Position numbers and translations under genes: made by a program. DNA of 64,000 nucleotides from Bdellovibrionales bacterium Ga0074139 (lineage in GTDB: Bacteria; Bdellovibrionota; Bdellovibrionia; Bdellovibrionales; Bdellovibrionaceae), in assembly GCA_001464795.1 (NCBI GenBank), contig LNEB01000013.1:221077-285076 (forward strand), given 5' to 3'. Under the pieces are notes generated by a model, which did not search any database, was not told where the DNA came from, and saw only the letters and a list, made by a program, of their open reading frames with translations. Positions 25,945 to 34,961 of the stretch are shown piece by piece. Position 1 is the stretch's first letter, and each line of letters opens with the position of its first letter.

Positions 25945-26684
25945 GAACTCTCCTGTGATTTATAAACATCAAAGCGCATCAATTTAGTTTCAATTGTGTA
26001 AGAAACCTGAGGCAACAAAGCAGGAGCCTTCAAAGGTCTTTTAACAACAACTCTTTCAAATTTTTTTGAAATGGCAAGAGCGAGGGTTTCACTTGCATCA
26101 TCGTCAGAGCCCACAAGTTTACGAAAAAAAACCATTTCCTGCCTGGGTAGTGCTGATTTTTTTTTATGAGGAAACATGGGATCAAAATAGGCAGCTGTTT
26201 TTTCAGGAGTGTTCAAGCTTTTTAAAAATTCCTGGGCACTGGAGTGAACAAAATCAATTTTTTTAACAAATTCTCGAGTGGAATTTTTTTGAGCCTGCCG
26301 GACTAACAAAGCCATAAGTGGATGACGCTCGATGGACGTAACAGTAAAGCCATTTTGTGCTAGAAACAAAGAATCAATGGCAAGTCCCATACTTAGATCA
26401 ATGACGTTTCGAATGCCTTTTGAATAACCCAGCGCTTTTAATAAGGGATCAGAAGACTTGCTGGTTTTACGGTGATAGTCGACACGGTTCAAATCAAAAT
26501 CAAAGCATAAGTGATGACCATCGTGGGATTTTAATTGAATTTGATTTTCATTTTTTACTAAAGTGAGTTCTGCAGCATCATCAGATGAAATTCCAAAATT
26601 GGATCTTAAATCTTGAATTTCATCCTGACTCCAATCACCTTGAAGTTTTACTGAGCCCACAAAAATACCAAGGGTGCCAACCAA
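25941..26684 (-). CDS. rsmJ: 16S rRNA (guanine-1516-N2) methyltransferase
   Basis: About 247 residues. Family hallmarks are VIDLSMGLAIDSLFLA (SAM site), SIERHPLMALL, AAYFDPMFPHKKKSALPRQE and RVVVKRPLKAPAL, all matching RsmJ (YhiQ). It methylates G1516 of 16S rRNA. The start is uncertain: TTG at 26684 is the longest frame and overlaps the previous gene by 37 bases; a GTG at 26660 is an alternative. It belongs to a five-gene run from 28662 down to 23917. Confidence 0.88.
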   Translation of the reverse strand: MVGTLGIFVGSVKLQGDWSQDEIQDLRSNFGISSDDAAELTLVKNENQIQLKSHDGHHLCFDFDLNRVDYHRKTSKSSDPLLKALGYSKGIRNVIDLSMGLAIDSLFLAQNGFTVTSIERHPLMALLVRQAQKNSTREFVKKIDFVHSSAQEFLKSLNTPEKTAAYFDPMFPHKKKSALPRQEMVFFRKLVGSDDDASETLALAISKKFERVVVKRPLKAPALLPQVSYTIETKLMRFDVYKSQESS

Positions 26685-27721
26685 GCTTTAAAAAGAAGCT
26701 CGGTGGCCCAAAGAAGTAAAAAAATAAGATACAGTTGGTGGCCTTGCATACAGACCTTTTCGATGTCAGATCCCACAGGGCTTTTAATAAGAAGTAATTT
26801 TTTTCGCCACTGAAAACTAAAATAAGTAATGATTAAGACGGTTCCCAACCAAACAGAAATCTGTGAGGTGAATAGACTCCAGATGGAAAATGCCATAATG
26901 GATGATCCCCAAACCCACCAAAGCGTTTGAGCGGATTGATCAAAACTTTGACTGGTGATCAGATTTCTTTCTTTTGCTCGGGTTTGTTCGAAGTAGTTTT
27001 GGAAGTGATCAATTTGCAAACTAAAAAAAATAAAAAAGCTCCATACAAAGCCAAACACCAAAGACTCAACAAGTGGTAAAATTCCAAATGCCAATAAAGG
27101 TCCTGCTGTTAGGCTTAGGCAAAGATCACGAAAAAAACGATTTTTCTTTTGTGAACCATAGAAGTAGCCAAAATAAAATAGAACTCCTGTTCCAATTAAT
27201 GAAAAGATTCTGAAAGGTTCAAGGATTAATGGAATAAGTCCAAAACCAAAAGCAACCCCTGCTAGTTTTTGGATTCTTGCCTGAACTTCTGATACTCCAA
27301 CAGAGCCAGTTTTTAAAAGACTTAAACTTTTTGAATCCCGAAGTCTGTCATAGCCTGAGATAAAATCTTGAGTATCAATTTTGAGTTGAACGGCAAAAAA
27401 ACTAACAACTAGGCCAGCGGCGATAAATATGATTTCAAGAGATGAAAGATTGGGTTTGTTCCAATTGGTAATTAAAAAGTAAAATAAAGGGAACAAAACA
27501 AGTAGCAAATGGCGAGCTTTAACAGTTTTACGAAACATGCTAGCCCAAGTTAATTGAGGTAAAGAACTTCGATCGACAATTTTAAAGGTCACTTCTTCTT
27601 TTAGCTCACCGACCAACAAAGACTGAACGGGAATGGCTCTTTCAGTTTTTGAAAATTGACCCGAGATCAATTGATCAAAACGAAGTTCACCTCGGGTGGC
27701 TGTTTCAAATCGATGTTTCAC
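26648..27721 (-). CDS. UbiA/MenA-like membrane protein with degenerate active site
   Basis: 357 residues: a soluble N-terminal part of about 75 residues, then about nine membrane spans. The block IDTQDFISGYDR lines up with the MenA motif NDYFDYKSGAD (first Asn replaced by Ile), and KTGSVGVSEVQ fits the following loop. The second Asp-rich motif reads FQNYFEQTRAKERNL where MenA has YRDIETDRKAGKRTL, so both key Asp are changed. It is next to a polyprenyl synthase, and a normal menA lies 4 kb away. Prenyl transfer activity is doubtful. It starts with GTG and overlaps the upstream stop. Confidence 0.6.
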   Translation of the reverse strand: MKHRFETATRGELRFDQLISGQFSKTERAIPVQSLLVGELKEEVTFKIVDRSSLPQLTWASMFRKTVKARHLLLVLFPLFYFLITNWNKPNLSSLEIIFIAAGLVVSFFAVQLKIDTQDFISGYDRLRDSKSLSLLKTGSVGVSEVQARIQKLAGVAFGFGLIPLILEPFRIFSLIGTGVLFYFGYFYGSQKKNRFFRDLCLSLTAGPLLAFGILPLVESLVFGFVWSFFIFFSLQIDHFQNYFEQTRAKERNLITSQSFDQSAQTLWWVWGSSIMAFSIWSLFTSQISVWLGTVLIITYFSFQWRKKLLLIKSPVGSDIEKVCMQGHQLYLIFLLLWATELLFKAWLAPLVFLWAQ

Positions 27722-28662
27722 TTTTGGGCTCGGAAGTACAGTAGGTCAGGTAATGGTTGAAGCTGATGAGCTAAGGCCGAATAGGATTTATCAATGGTGG
27801 ATGTTAGCACTGACAACAAATGATGATACAATTCAATTTGAGACTGATTCAATTCATCAAAAGCCTTTAGGCCCTGGTCAAAACGATCGACTCCCCCTAC
27901 ATTTTTTTTAAATTCATCAAGAGTCTGTGATTTCACGAGTTGATTTTTTTGTGCTTGGTTCAGATCCTGAGCTAAAAAAGCAGCAAAGGAATTCAAATAC
28001 CCAGCTCTTAGATCTCCGAGAACGGCTTTTTTTTCAAAATTACGGATATCGTAATCAAGAAGATCGTCACTTCGTTGAAAAAGAGAGCCCAAAATAAAAC
28101 CTAGTTTTTCTAAAATTTCATGAAGTTTAGCATCTGATTTTTCAGCTGCGTAAAAAGGGGCTCGTAGACACCATTTGAACAAAGAAGCTGTTTTCAAATT
28201 ATGAATTCTGTCTAATTTTTCCAGATTCACATCAAAATCTCGGATCACGGAATCTTGAAGCCATTCGCCTTCTAATAATTCTGAGATCACTTCCGCTGTG
28301 TACTGTACAAGTCGAATATTACCGTGAGCAGAAAGATTCACCATGACCCTTGCCAGTAAATAATCCCCTGCCAGCACGGCATATTCAGGTGAGTACTGTG
28401 TCCAAGCTGCTGGTTTCCCACGGCGCAGGATTGAGCGGTCCACTAAATCATCATGAAGCAAAGAAGCGTTATGAATAAATTCAACGGTTTGTGCCAGCAA
28501 ATGCATGGGCTTTTCGGTCAGTTGAATTTGTGATCCCACCTTTTGCACAAGTTGTGCGCGGAAACCCTTACCACCCGAAAACAGATCATCATAAAGCGAA
28601 TTAAGCCTTGGTAAATACTTAGGAAAATCTTGAGGGTTATGGATTTTAAACACTCGTGACAT
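27718..28662 (-). CDS. Polyprenyl diphosphate synthase
   Basis: 314 residues with both Asp-rich motifs of trans-prenyltransferases: LLHDDLVDRSILRRGKPA (FARM) and QRSDDLLDYD (SARM). It extends isoprenyl diphosphates, most likely to make the side chain of menaquinone, in line with the men genes close by. The chain length cannot be read with certainty. Its start is only 34 bases from the divergent YkgJ-family gene, so both promoters must lie in or near this gap. Confidence 0.88.
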   Translation of the reverse strand: MSRVFKIHNPQDFPKYLPRLNSLYDDLFSGGKGFRAQLVQKVGSQIQLTEKPMHLLAQTVEFIHNASLLHDDLVDRSILRRGKPAAWTQYSPEYAVLAGDYLLARVMVNLSAHGNIRLVQYTAEVISELLEGEWLQDSVIRDFDVNLEKLDRIHNLKTASLFKWCLRAPFYAAEKSDAKLHEILEKLGFILGSLFQRSDDLLDYDIRNFEKKAVLGDLRAGYLNSFAAFLAQDLNQAQKNQLVKSQTLDEFKKNVGGVDRFDQGLKAFDELNQSQIELYHHLLSVLTSTIDKSYSALAHQLQPLPDLLYFRAQK

Positions 28663-28696
28663 CTACAGGAAAAATAGGCATAGTGTCAATTCAGCG

Positions 28697-29170
28697 ATGG
28701 AGTCTCAATTGCGTAACGATGTGTCGAAAGAATGGTGGTCCGAAGGGGTTCGCTTTGAATGTCAGGGTTCAGGTCAGTGCTGCCTGTCTCGGGGTGAATA
28801 TGGCTTTGTTTTTTTAACCCGTGAAGATCGAAAACGAATGGCTGATCATTTTCAATTGGGGATCAGGGAGTTCACTAAAACTTACTGTGATAAAACAAAG
28901 GGCTACTTTCATTTGAAAGAAGAAAAAGGCCGTGATGCCTGTGTGTTTTTAAAAGGCAAAAAATGTGGAATTTATGAAGCCAGGCCCACCCAATGTCGTA
29001 CTTGGCCTTTTTGGCCAGAGGTCATGAATTCAAAAACTTGGAACAAAGAAGTGAAAACTTTTTGTCCAGGTGTTGGCAAGGGTAAGCTTCATAGTGCCGA
29101 AGAAATTTCTAAAAATCTAAAAATGCAAAAAAGTTCTGAATTAGCTCTTCACCGTCAACGAAAGCCTTAG
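28697..29170 (+). CDS. YkgJ-family cysteine-cluster protein
   Basis: 157 residues with the family's Cys layout: CQGSGQCCLSRGEYGFVFLT at the N-terminus, then ACVFLKGKKCGIYEARPTQC with RTWPFW. These Cys residues are thought to hold a zinc ion or Fe-S cluster. The biochemical role of the family is not established. The 3' end overlaps the convergent [2Fe-2S] gene by 30 bases. Confidence 0.88.
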   Translation: MESQLRNDVSKEWWSEGVRFECQGSGQCCLSRGEYGFVFLTREDRKRMADHFQLGIREFTKTYCDKTKGYFHLKEEKGRDACVFLKGKKCGIYEARPTQCRTWPFWPEVMNSKTWNKEVKTFCPGVGKGKLHSAEEISKNLKMQKSSELALHRQRKP

Positions 29171-29422
29171 AAAAAATTCTTCTTTATCATTGACGGGATC
29201 AATTTCAAAAATTTCACCCGGCTTATTAAGCTCTTGCACAAGAATGGCTTGTAAATCTTCAGGACACTGACCCAAACAACTTGAAGTCATGACCCGAATT
29301 TTTTGATTGAGGCCCATTTCTTTAAGTTTAGATTTGTATTCTGATTTTAAATTTTCACAGGCCAATGGATCTTTTTGACATTTCGAACAAATCCAAACTC
29401 CTGTTTTATTCCATTCAATCAT
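29141..29422 (-). CDS. Thioredoxin-like [2Fe-2S] ferredoxin-type protein
   Basis: 93 residues from ATG 29422, which has AAGGTGA about eight bases upstream; a longer start exists at 29455. Cys residues ICSKC...ACEN and SSCLGQCPED fit the thioredoxin-fold [2Fe-2S] family. It overlaps the menE stop by eight bases, so it is co-transcribed with menaquinone genes. Electron transfer is a likely role; the partner is unknown. Confidence 0.75.
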   Translation of the reverse strand: MIEWNKTGVWICSKCQKDPLACENLKSEYKSKLKEMGLNQKIRVMTSSCLGQCPEDLQAILVQELNKPGEIFEIDPVNDKEEFFLRLSLTVKS

Positions 29423-30623
29423 TAAGTAATTCACCTTTAATTTTTTCTTTTTCAATTTTTTGCATAATCATTTTTTCTTGAACTTTACCAAGCTCAGTTC
29501 TGGGAATTTGATCGAGATAATAAACACTTTTAATTTTTTCAAATGGCATTACTTCTTGCTGGTAGTTTTTGAGCTTTTGAAGCCAAGCCGGTTGAAGTTG
29601 GAATTGTGTTTTTACGTTTCGATCTCGTAAACTTTCAGATTTTACTACCATCAAAGAAATTTGATGTTCAGTGCGAGGATCCGGCGCCGCCATCAGATAA
29701 AATGATGGAGCTTGTTCAAGTCCAATGTTTTTAAATAATAGATCTCGTAGTTTATTCATCGAGACCAATTCTCCGGAGACCTTGACCATGTCTTGTCCTC
29801 GGCCAAGTAGCATAATGTTGCCACCTAGTTTTTGCACAATATCATCCGTCACAAAATATCCACTGGAATTCAATTGAGGCTTCACAAGTTCCACTTGTCC
29901 TTTTATCACTTGCACGTAACCTGTGAACAAGGCTTTGGATTGAATGGCTATTTTGTCGTTATTAACGACAATTTGACAATGTGGTAACGCTTTGATCGTT
30001 TCATTTTCGATCACACCCACCGTTGAGGCCAATTCCGTAAGCCCGTAGGTGGGAATGAGATTCCAGCCTAGATCCTTCGCACTTTTCGCAAGTAAAGGAC
30101 TCAGTCTTCCGCCCCCCACTAAAGCTTTAAATTTTTTTGGAGCTTTCAAATTTTTATTTACAAGATCATACACTTGAGTGGGAACCATCGATGACCAAGT
30201 GGATCCGGTAGAAACCAAAGCATTGTAGAAAGCCTCCACGTTCCAACTTCCAGCCAAATTCATAATGTCAAAGCCAGCCAGGTGAGCTCTGGCTTCGACG
30301 GCCATTCCTCCTACATGAAACCTTGGCAAACACTGCAGCCATTTATCATTGGCTGAAATTAGAAAAAATTTATTAATGGCTTGAGCTGATTCTAAAAATG
30401 CTTTTTTAGAAATCAAAACCACTTTGTAGGATCGACTATCAACTAATGTGGTGCCTGAAGTTAAAAATCCAAGATGAGCTGAGATTTTATTGCGGTAAGT
30501 GGCTTCTTTAAAAATTTTTTGATAATAATTTTGCAGCTCTTCTGACATGCGATTATTCAGAAATAAAGTATTTTCATCATTGGTCCATAAGCCGGAGCTT
30601 ATCGCATTTTGAGCTGATTCCAC
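29415..30623 (-). CDS. menE: O-succinylbenzoate--CoA ligase-like enzyme
   Basis: 402 residues of the acyl-adenylate-forming family: FLTSGTT (phosphate loop), LPRFHVGGMAV, VGGGRLSP, PTYGLTELAST (adenine site) and GRGQDMVKVSGELV in the C-terminal lid. The C-terminal PRTELGKVQ motif supplies the catalytic Lys. It is shorter than typical CoA ligases but in the MenE range. It starts with GTG inside the 3' end of menC (25-base overlap). Step: activation of o-succinylbenzoate for naphthoate ring closure. Confidence 0.85.
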   Translation of the reverse strand: MESAQNAISSGLWTNDENTLFLNNRMSEELQNYYQKIFKEATYRNKISAHLGFLTSGTTLVDSRSYKVVLISKKAFLESAQAINKFFLISANDKWLQCLPRFHVGGMAVEARAHLAGFDIMNLAGSWNVEAFYNALVSTGSTWSSMVPTQVYDLVNKNLKAPKKFKALVGGGRLSPLLAKSAKDLGWNLIPTYGLTELASTVGVIENETIKALPHCQIVVNNDKIAIQSKALFTGYVQVIKGQVELVKPQLNSSGYFVTDDIVQKLGGNIMLLGRGQDMVKVSGELVSMNKLRDLLFKNIGLEQAPSFYLMAAPDPRTEHQISLMVVKSESLRDRNVKTQFQLQPAWLQKLKNYQQEVMPFEKIKSVYYLDQIPRTELGKVQEKMIMQKIEKEKIKGELLND

Positions 30624-31591
30624 TGCTGTCCCTTCAAAACAAAATCAAAACCAATTCCCCAACCGCCCACTTTACGAACATAAGGTCCTTGAATATTTAA
30701 TAATGAGTGAAACTCTGTTGGTTCATAAACATCGAAAGTCATACAACCTGGATCTCGCATTAATTTGGGATCTTTTTTGTAAAGTTCCTGAGCCACTTGC
30801 AAGCATTGCATAACACCTAAGGGATGACCCATGTGGCTTGTTACAACAACCGACTTGTTCCATTTCTTGGCTTGCTCAACTCGGCCATTCACATCTTGAT
30901 GGGTGGGTTTAATTACAAGAACATCGGCTTCTACAGGTTCAATTTGATTCAGTGGAATTTGATCCAGTTCCCAATCAATGGCCAGTGGTATGATTTGCCT
31001 GGCTTCTTTCCAAAGCTCAGGATCATAAGCAAAAGGATCCTCAATATATTCAATCATTTTTTTTGCTTGGGCCGATAATCCATTTAAATATTTTGAAAAT
31101 GTATTCCAAGTCAGTTTGCTATTAAAATCCAGGCGCAATTTTACATTATGGGTAATGGCGATTCGGTTGATCATCTGGATTTCATTTTCCATATTCTGAC
31201 CCACCTTCAGTTTAATGACCGAAAAGCCTTTTTTCACCAAAGGGTCTAATAATTCCACTGTGTGGGGATCAATGCGTCCGATGATCGCATTGTTTCTAAG
31301 CATGATTTGATTATCAAAAATATTTCTTTTTTCTAATCTTCCTTGCGCATCCAATGTGGCAAGCCAGATGGCTTGTTCCACCATCGTGGTAAGCCTTGTT
31401 TCACGAAGTTCAGATAAATGTTGTTCTAATTCTGGATCACCAAGCTCTGGCCAAGGATGAAGATCGGCAAAGCCGATTCTGTCCTCTGACCATTGGATTT
31501 TAAGCAGTGCCCCCTTTCGAACTGGCGGAGGGGCTTTTTTGGGATAATGGTTTTGTGGCTGCAACTCGTAGAGCGCGTAGAAAATTTTCAT
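30599..31591 (-). CDS. menC: O-succinylbenzoate synthase
   Basis: 330 residues of the enolase superfamily. Catalytic features are present: KLKVG (KxK base), RLDFN, IEDP and DWELD as metal ligands, VIKPT (second Lys) and SHMGHPLG. It dehydrates SHCHC to o-succinylbenzoate in the classical menaquinone route. ATG 31591 is chosen because it forms an ATGA overlap with the menA stop. Confidence 0.9.
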   Translation of the reverse strand: MKIFYALYELQPQNHYPKKAPPPVRKGALLKIQWSEDRIGFADLHPWPELGDPELEQHLSELRETRLTTMVEQAIWLATLDAQGRLEKRNIFDNQIMLRNNAIIGRIDPHTVELLDPLVKKGFSVIKLKVGQNMENEIQMINRIAITHNVKLRLDFNSKLTWNTFSKYLNGLSAQAKKMIEYIEDPFAYDPELWKEARQIIPLAIDWELDQIPLNQIEPVEADVLVIKPTHQDVNGRVEQAKKWNKSVVVTSHMGHPLGVMQCLQVAQELYKKDPKLMRDPGCMTFDVYEPTEFHSLLNIQGPYVRKVGGWGIGFDFVLKGQQWNQLKMR

Positions 31592-32475
31592 TTGATATAG
31601 AGCCCGATCATCAGAAGTAAACAAAATACAAAAGTATGCAACGAGGCAAGGGCCAAAAATTTGTTATACTCAGGACTCGGTTCTGTTGAAAAAATTTTGT
31701 TAACAATGGGAACTGAAACAAAAAGGGCAAAAAATGGCAACACAGCAGCATGGCTGTAATGAGGAATCAGCCAATAAGTGCAGAAAAAATAAGGGAGATA
31801 AAAATAAGTGGCGATCTTCCAACGTGAACCTGTCACACCAAAACGAACGGCCATTGTTTTTTTCCCAATTTTTTTATCTTCATGGATGTCTCTGAGGTTG
31901 TTAATGGCAATCAGTGTGGCTGATAAAAATCCCACTTGCAGTCCAAGCACAATTCCTTCCGGAGTCCAAAATCCCGAATGTAAATAAATTGTAGTGACAA
32001 CGGCAATGACTCCAAAAAATAAAACGACAAAAAAATCACCCAAGCCATTGTAAGCCAGTGGCAGTGGCCCAGAGGTGTAGGCGTAACCAAGTGCCACAGA
32101 AATGAGTCCTAAAACAGCCAGAGTGGGACCGCCTATTTGCACCAACGGAATGCCCACAAGTATTGCGAGAACAAAAAAGAAGGTGGCCATCCACATCACT
32201 GTCTCTGGGCGAAAGGTTTTTGATTGGCTTAAACGAAGGGGTCCTTTTCGATCAGCACCGTCTGCTCCTTTTTTGAAGTCAGCGGCATCATTGGCCAAAT
32301 TTGTTCCTATCTGGATAAACACAGAACCTAACATGCAACACCAAAATACCAGTTGGTTGAACTCTCGAAAGATGGAGTAGGAGGCCACTGATCCCACGAC
32401 TACTGGAACGACAGCTGCCGATAAGGTTTTGGGGCGGAAGGACTGGAATACTAAAGAAATTTGACTTGTTGCCAT
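31588..32475 (-). CDS. menA: 1,4-dihydroxy-2-naphthoate polyprenyltransferase
   Basis: 295 residues, about eight or nine membrane spans. Both Asp motifs are intact: NLANDAADFKKGADGADRKG and NNLRDIHEDKKIGKKTMA. It attaches the polyprenyl chain to the naphthoate head group in the membrane. It is first in the operon menA-menC-menE-[2Fe-2S]. Other men genes (F, D, H, B) are not in this window. Confidence 0.95.
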   Translation of the reverse strand: MATSQISLVFQSFRPKTLSAAVVPVVVGSVASYSIFREFNQLVFWCCMLGSVFIQIGTNLANDAADFKKGADGADRKGPLRLSQSKTFRPETVMWMATFFFVLAILVGIPLVQIGGPTLAVLGLISVALGYAYTSGPLPLAYNGLGDFFVVLFFGVIAVVTTIYLHSGFWTPEGIVLGLQVGFLSATLIAINNLRDIHEDKKIGKKTMAVRFGVTGSRWKIATYFYLPYFFCTYWLIPHYSHAAVLPFFALFVSVPIVNKIFSTEPSPEYNKFLALASLHTFVFCLLLMIGLYIK

Positions 32476-32521
32476 AAGTTCGATTTAAAGCCTAAAACGA
32501 TCGTCTTAGAAGGATTGATGC

Positions 32522-33628
32522 ATGTCAGGAAGCGAAATAGTTCTGTTTTTACTCGGTTTTGCCCTCGGTGCTGGTTCTTTGCTACTTTTGGCAAAAATTC
32601 GCAAATCGAATGATTTATCCAACCAAGATGTTTTTAAGCAGCAATTTGAACTTTTAGCTCACCAAATCTTTGATGAAAAAAGTCGCAGGATGGAAGACAA
32701 CACTGCAAAAAACCTCTCTCAAATTTTAGATCCCCTTAAAGAGCGCTTGAAGGATTTTGAAAAAAAAGTAGAAGACACCTACTCGCTTGAACGCTCGGAA
32801 CGTGGAGTTTTAAAAGGTGAGCTGAATAAACTTCTCGAACTGAATCAACTGATGTCCAAAGAGGCGCAAACTTTATCCAGGGCCCTCAAGGGGGATGTGA
32901 AAACTCAAGGTAACTGGGGAGAAATGATCTTAGAAAATATCTTAGAACGTTCTGGCCTTCGTTCAGGTGAAGAGTATGTTTCTCAGGGCAGTGATATGGG
33001 GCTTAAATCCGATGATGGAGGAAGGCTTTTACCTGACATCGTCGTGAAACTTCCAGGTGGAAAGCACCTGATCGTGGATTCCAAAGTGAGCTTAAAGGCC
33101 TACGAAGCGGCCTCAGCCACAGATTCAGAAGACGAGCGAGCGAAATTTGCTAAATTGCATGTGCAATCTATTGAGGCCCACATGCAAGGCCTATCCAATA
33201 AAAAATATCATTTAGCTGAAGGCCTTTCGAGCCCTGATTTCGTGATCATGTTTATGCCTCTAGAGCCTGCTTTCGCATTGGCCTTCAGAGAAAAACCAGA
33301 ACTGTTTCAAAATGCTTGGGAAAAAAATATCGCCATCGTCAGTCCCACTACATTACTGACTACACTTCGCACTGTGGCTTCATTATGGAAACAAGAAAAA
33401 CAGCAAAAAAATGCCTACGAAATTGCAAGGCGCGGAGGTCTTCTGTACGAAAAGTTCGCCTCACTTTTAGGAGACCTCAAAATTCTTGGTGACCGAATGG
33501 ATTCCTCACAAAAAGCCTACTCGGATGTGATTAAAAAAATTCAGGATGGCCGCGGTAATTTAATTTCCCAGGTCGAAGAGTTGAAAGAATTAGGCGCCAA
33601 AACCGACAAACAACTTCCTCCCGTGTGA
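32522..33628 (+). CDS. rmuC: RmuC-family DNA recombination protein
   Basis: 368 residues: one N-terminal membrane span (VLFLLGFALGAGSLLLLA), a coiled coil, and the RmuC nuclease-like domain with QGNWGEMILENILERSGL and LPGGKHLIVDSKVSLKAYEA (PD-(D/E)XK style). RmuC limits DNA inversion at short repeats in E. coli. AAGGA lies about eight bases before the ATG. Divergent from menA and transcribed alone. Confidence 0.93.
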   Translation: MSGSEIVLFLLGFALGAGSLLLLAKIRKSNDLSNQDVFKQQFELLAHQIFDEKSRRMEDNTAKNLSQILDPLKERLKDFEKKVEDTYSLERSERGVLKGELNKLLELNQLMSKEAQTLSRALKGDVKTQGNWGEMILENILERSGLRSGEEYVSQGSDMGLKSDDGGRLLPDIVVKLPGGKHLIVDSKVSLKAYEAASATDSEDERAKFAKLHVQSIEAHMQGLSNKKYHLAEGLSSPDFVIMFMPLEPAFALAFREKPELFQNAWEKNIAIVSPTTLLTTLRTVASLWKQEKQQKNAYEIARRGGLLYEKFASLLGDLKILGDRMDSSQKAYSDVIKKIQDGRGNLISQVEELKELGAKTDKQLPPV

Positions 33629-33653
33629 CAGGTACGAGGTTCGTGACGGCGCG

Positions 33654-34961
33654 TTACAGCAAGAAGCGAAGCCCCAGGAACACAGAGTATTTTTCCTGAA
33701 GAGTGAGCTCAAGATCTTGTTTTCCGATGGCTTGTCGCCCCTCTGATAGCAGCACAAAATTATTGCCAATGGATCTTTCCAAAGAAAACCCAGCCACGCT
33801 GGACTCATCAAGGCCAGAAACCAAATACCTCAGCTGAAGTTGCCACAGCCCTGAACTTCCAAGATCTGGGAAGCGAATGCTGAAGTATCCGTAGTTCTGA
33901 CCCAGAAGTTCCAACCCGGATCCGTTGAGCCGTAAAAGATTTGTCGCGAAATTAGGGTTTGTAAGAAGTGTGGAATCCAAGGCTTGACGAAATTGTTTTT
34001 CACTATAGCCAAGACCGTTTGAAATCCATTCTAAGCGAGTATCGAAGCTGGGAGTTTCCCAGCGAAAACCCACCACAGCTAAATGAAGCCAATCTTTTGT
34101 CTCTGAGGCCTCTTGTAAATTATAAACTAAAGCTGATTGTTGAACAGGTACATAGCGATAGGGATTTTCAGTCACACGAAAATCTGAGTAAAAAGAAATT
34201 CCATCAGAGAGCATCTTACTGAAATAGGATCCTAGGAAATTTCGTGATTCCTCCTCTGTTCCCAAAGTGAATCCCAAATAATCCTCTGCTGCTTTTTTAC
34301 TTCTGAATTCTGATTTTAAAATAAACTTAGGCTTAAATTTTTTATCATGGATAAAAAGATCTTCATCGTTACTAACAAATTCAGACATTAAAACATAGCT
34401 TTGGTTGGAAGTAGGTGTCCAATTCAGGCGAACTAAAGCATGGCCTTTTTCTCGCCACAGTAAAGATCTTTGGTTTTGATCAAAATGAAAAACAGGATTA
34501 CTGGGAGCAATAATTTCAGCAGGACCCCATTGGTAATTTTGTAATCCTAATGTGAAGGAGACTTTTTGTGATAGCCAGGACTCGGTGAAGATCTCTAAAA
34601 AATCAACTTCCGTGTCTGAGAATTCAATTTTTTTGTTAGGATTGGTTAATGATGCCTGAAAGGTTTGAAATAGGAGCCTAGGTCGTGCAATCAATTTGTG
34701 CCGAGATCCCCACCCAAACTTCGAATCCAGAATTAACTCTGAGCGCCCAATGGAGTCAGGTAATTTAAAAATTTGGTTGCCTGGATTATAAATTGAAACT
34801 GAAGGCTCTTGAATCGTTCCACCGTTAAGCCAGTCCAAACTTATTTTGTAACTGAGTTTTGATTTTTTTCTGATACGTTTTTTTGTTTGCGCAGAAACTT
34901 CTGCGAAGCTGAAGCACAAAAGTAAAATCAAACACCACTTAAGTGTGGATAAGATTTTCAC
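33654..34961 (-). CDS. Predicted outer-membrane beta-barrel protein
   Basis: 435 residues with a signal peptide (CLILLLCFSFAEVSA, cut before QTK). The rest alternates polar and hydrophobic residues in short strands, and the protein ends in GLRFLL, a barrel-like C-terminus. It overlaps the upstream permease gene by 23 bases, which places it in the ABC operon. An outer-membrane part for that system is inferred; no family was recognised. Confidence 0.7.
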   Translation of the reverse strand: MKILSTLKWCLILLLCFSFAEVSAQTKKRIRKKSKLSYKISLDWLNGGTIQEPSVSIYNPGNQIFKLPDSIGRSELILDSKFGWGSRHKLIARPRLLFQTFQASLTNPNKKIEFSDTEVDFLEIFTESWLSQKVSFTLGLQNYQWGPAEIIAPSNPVFHFDQNQRSLLWREKGHALVRLNWTPTSNQSYVLMSEFVSNDEDLFIHDKKFKPKFILKSEFRSKKAAEDYLGFTLGTEEESRNFLGSYFSKMLSDGISFYSDFRVTENPYRYVPVQQSALVYNLQEASETKDWLHLAVVGFRWETPSFDTRLEWISNGLGYSEKQFRQALDSTLLTNPNFATNLLRLNGSGLELLGQNYGYFSIRFPDLGSSGLWQLQLRYLVSGLDESSVAGFSLERSIGNNFVLLSEGRQAIGKQDLELTLQEKYSVFLGLRFLL

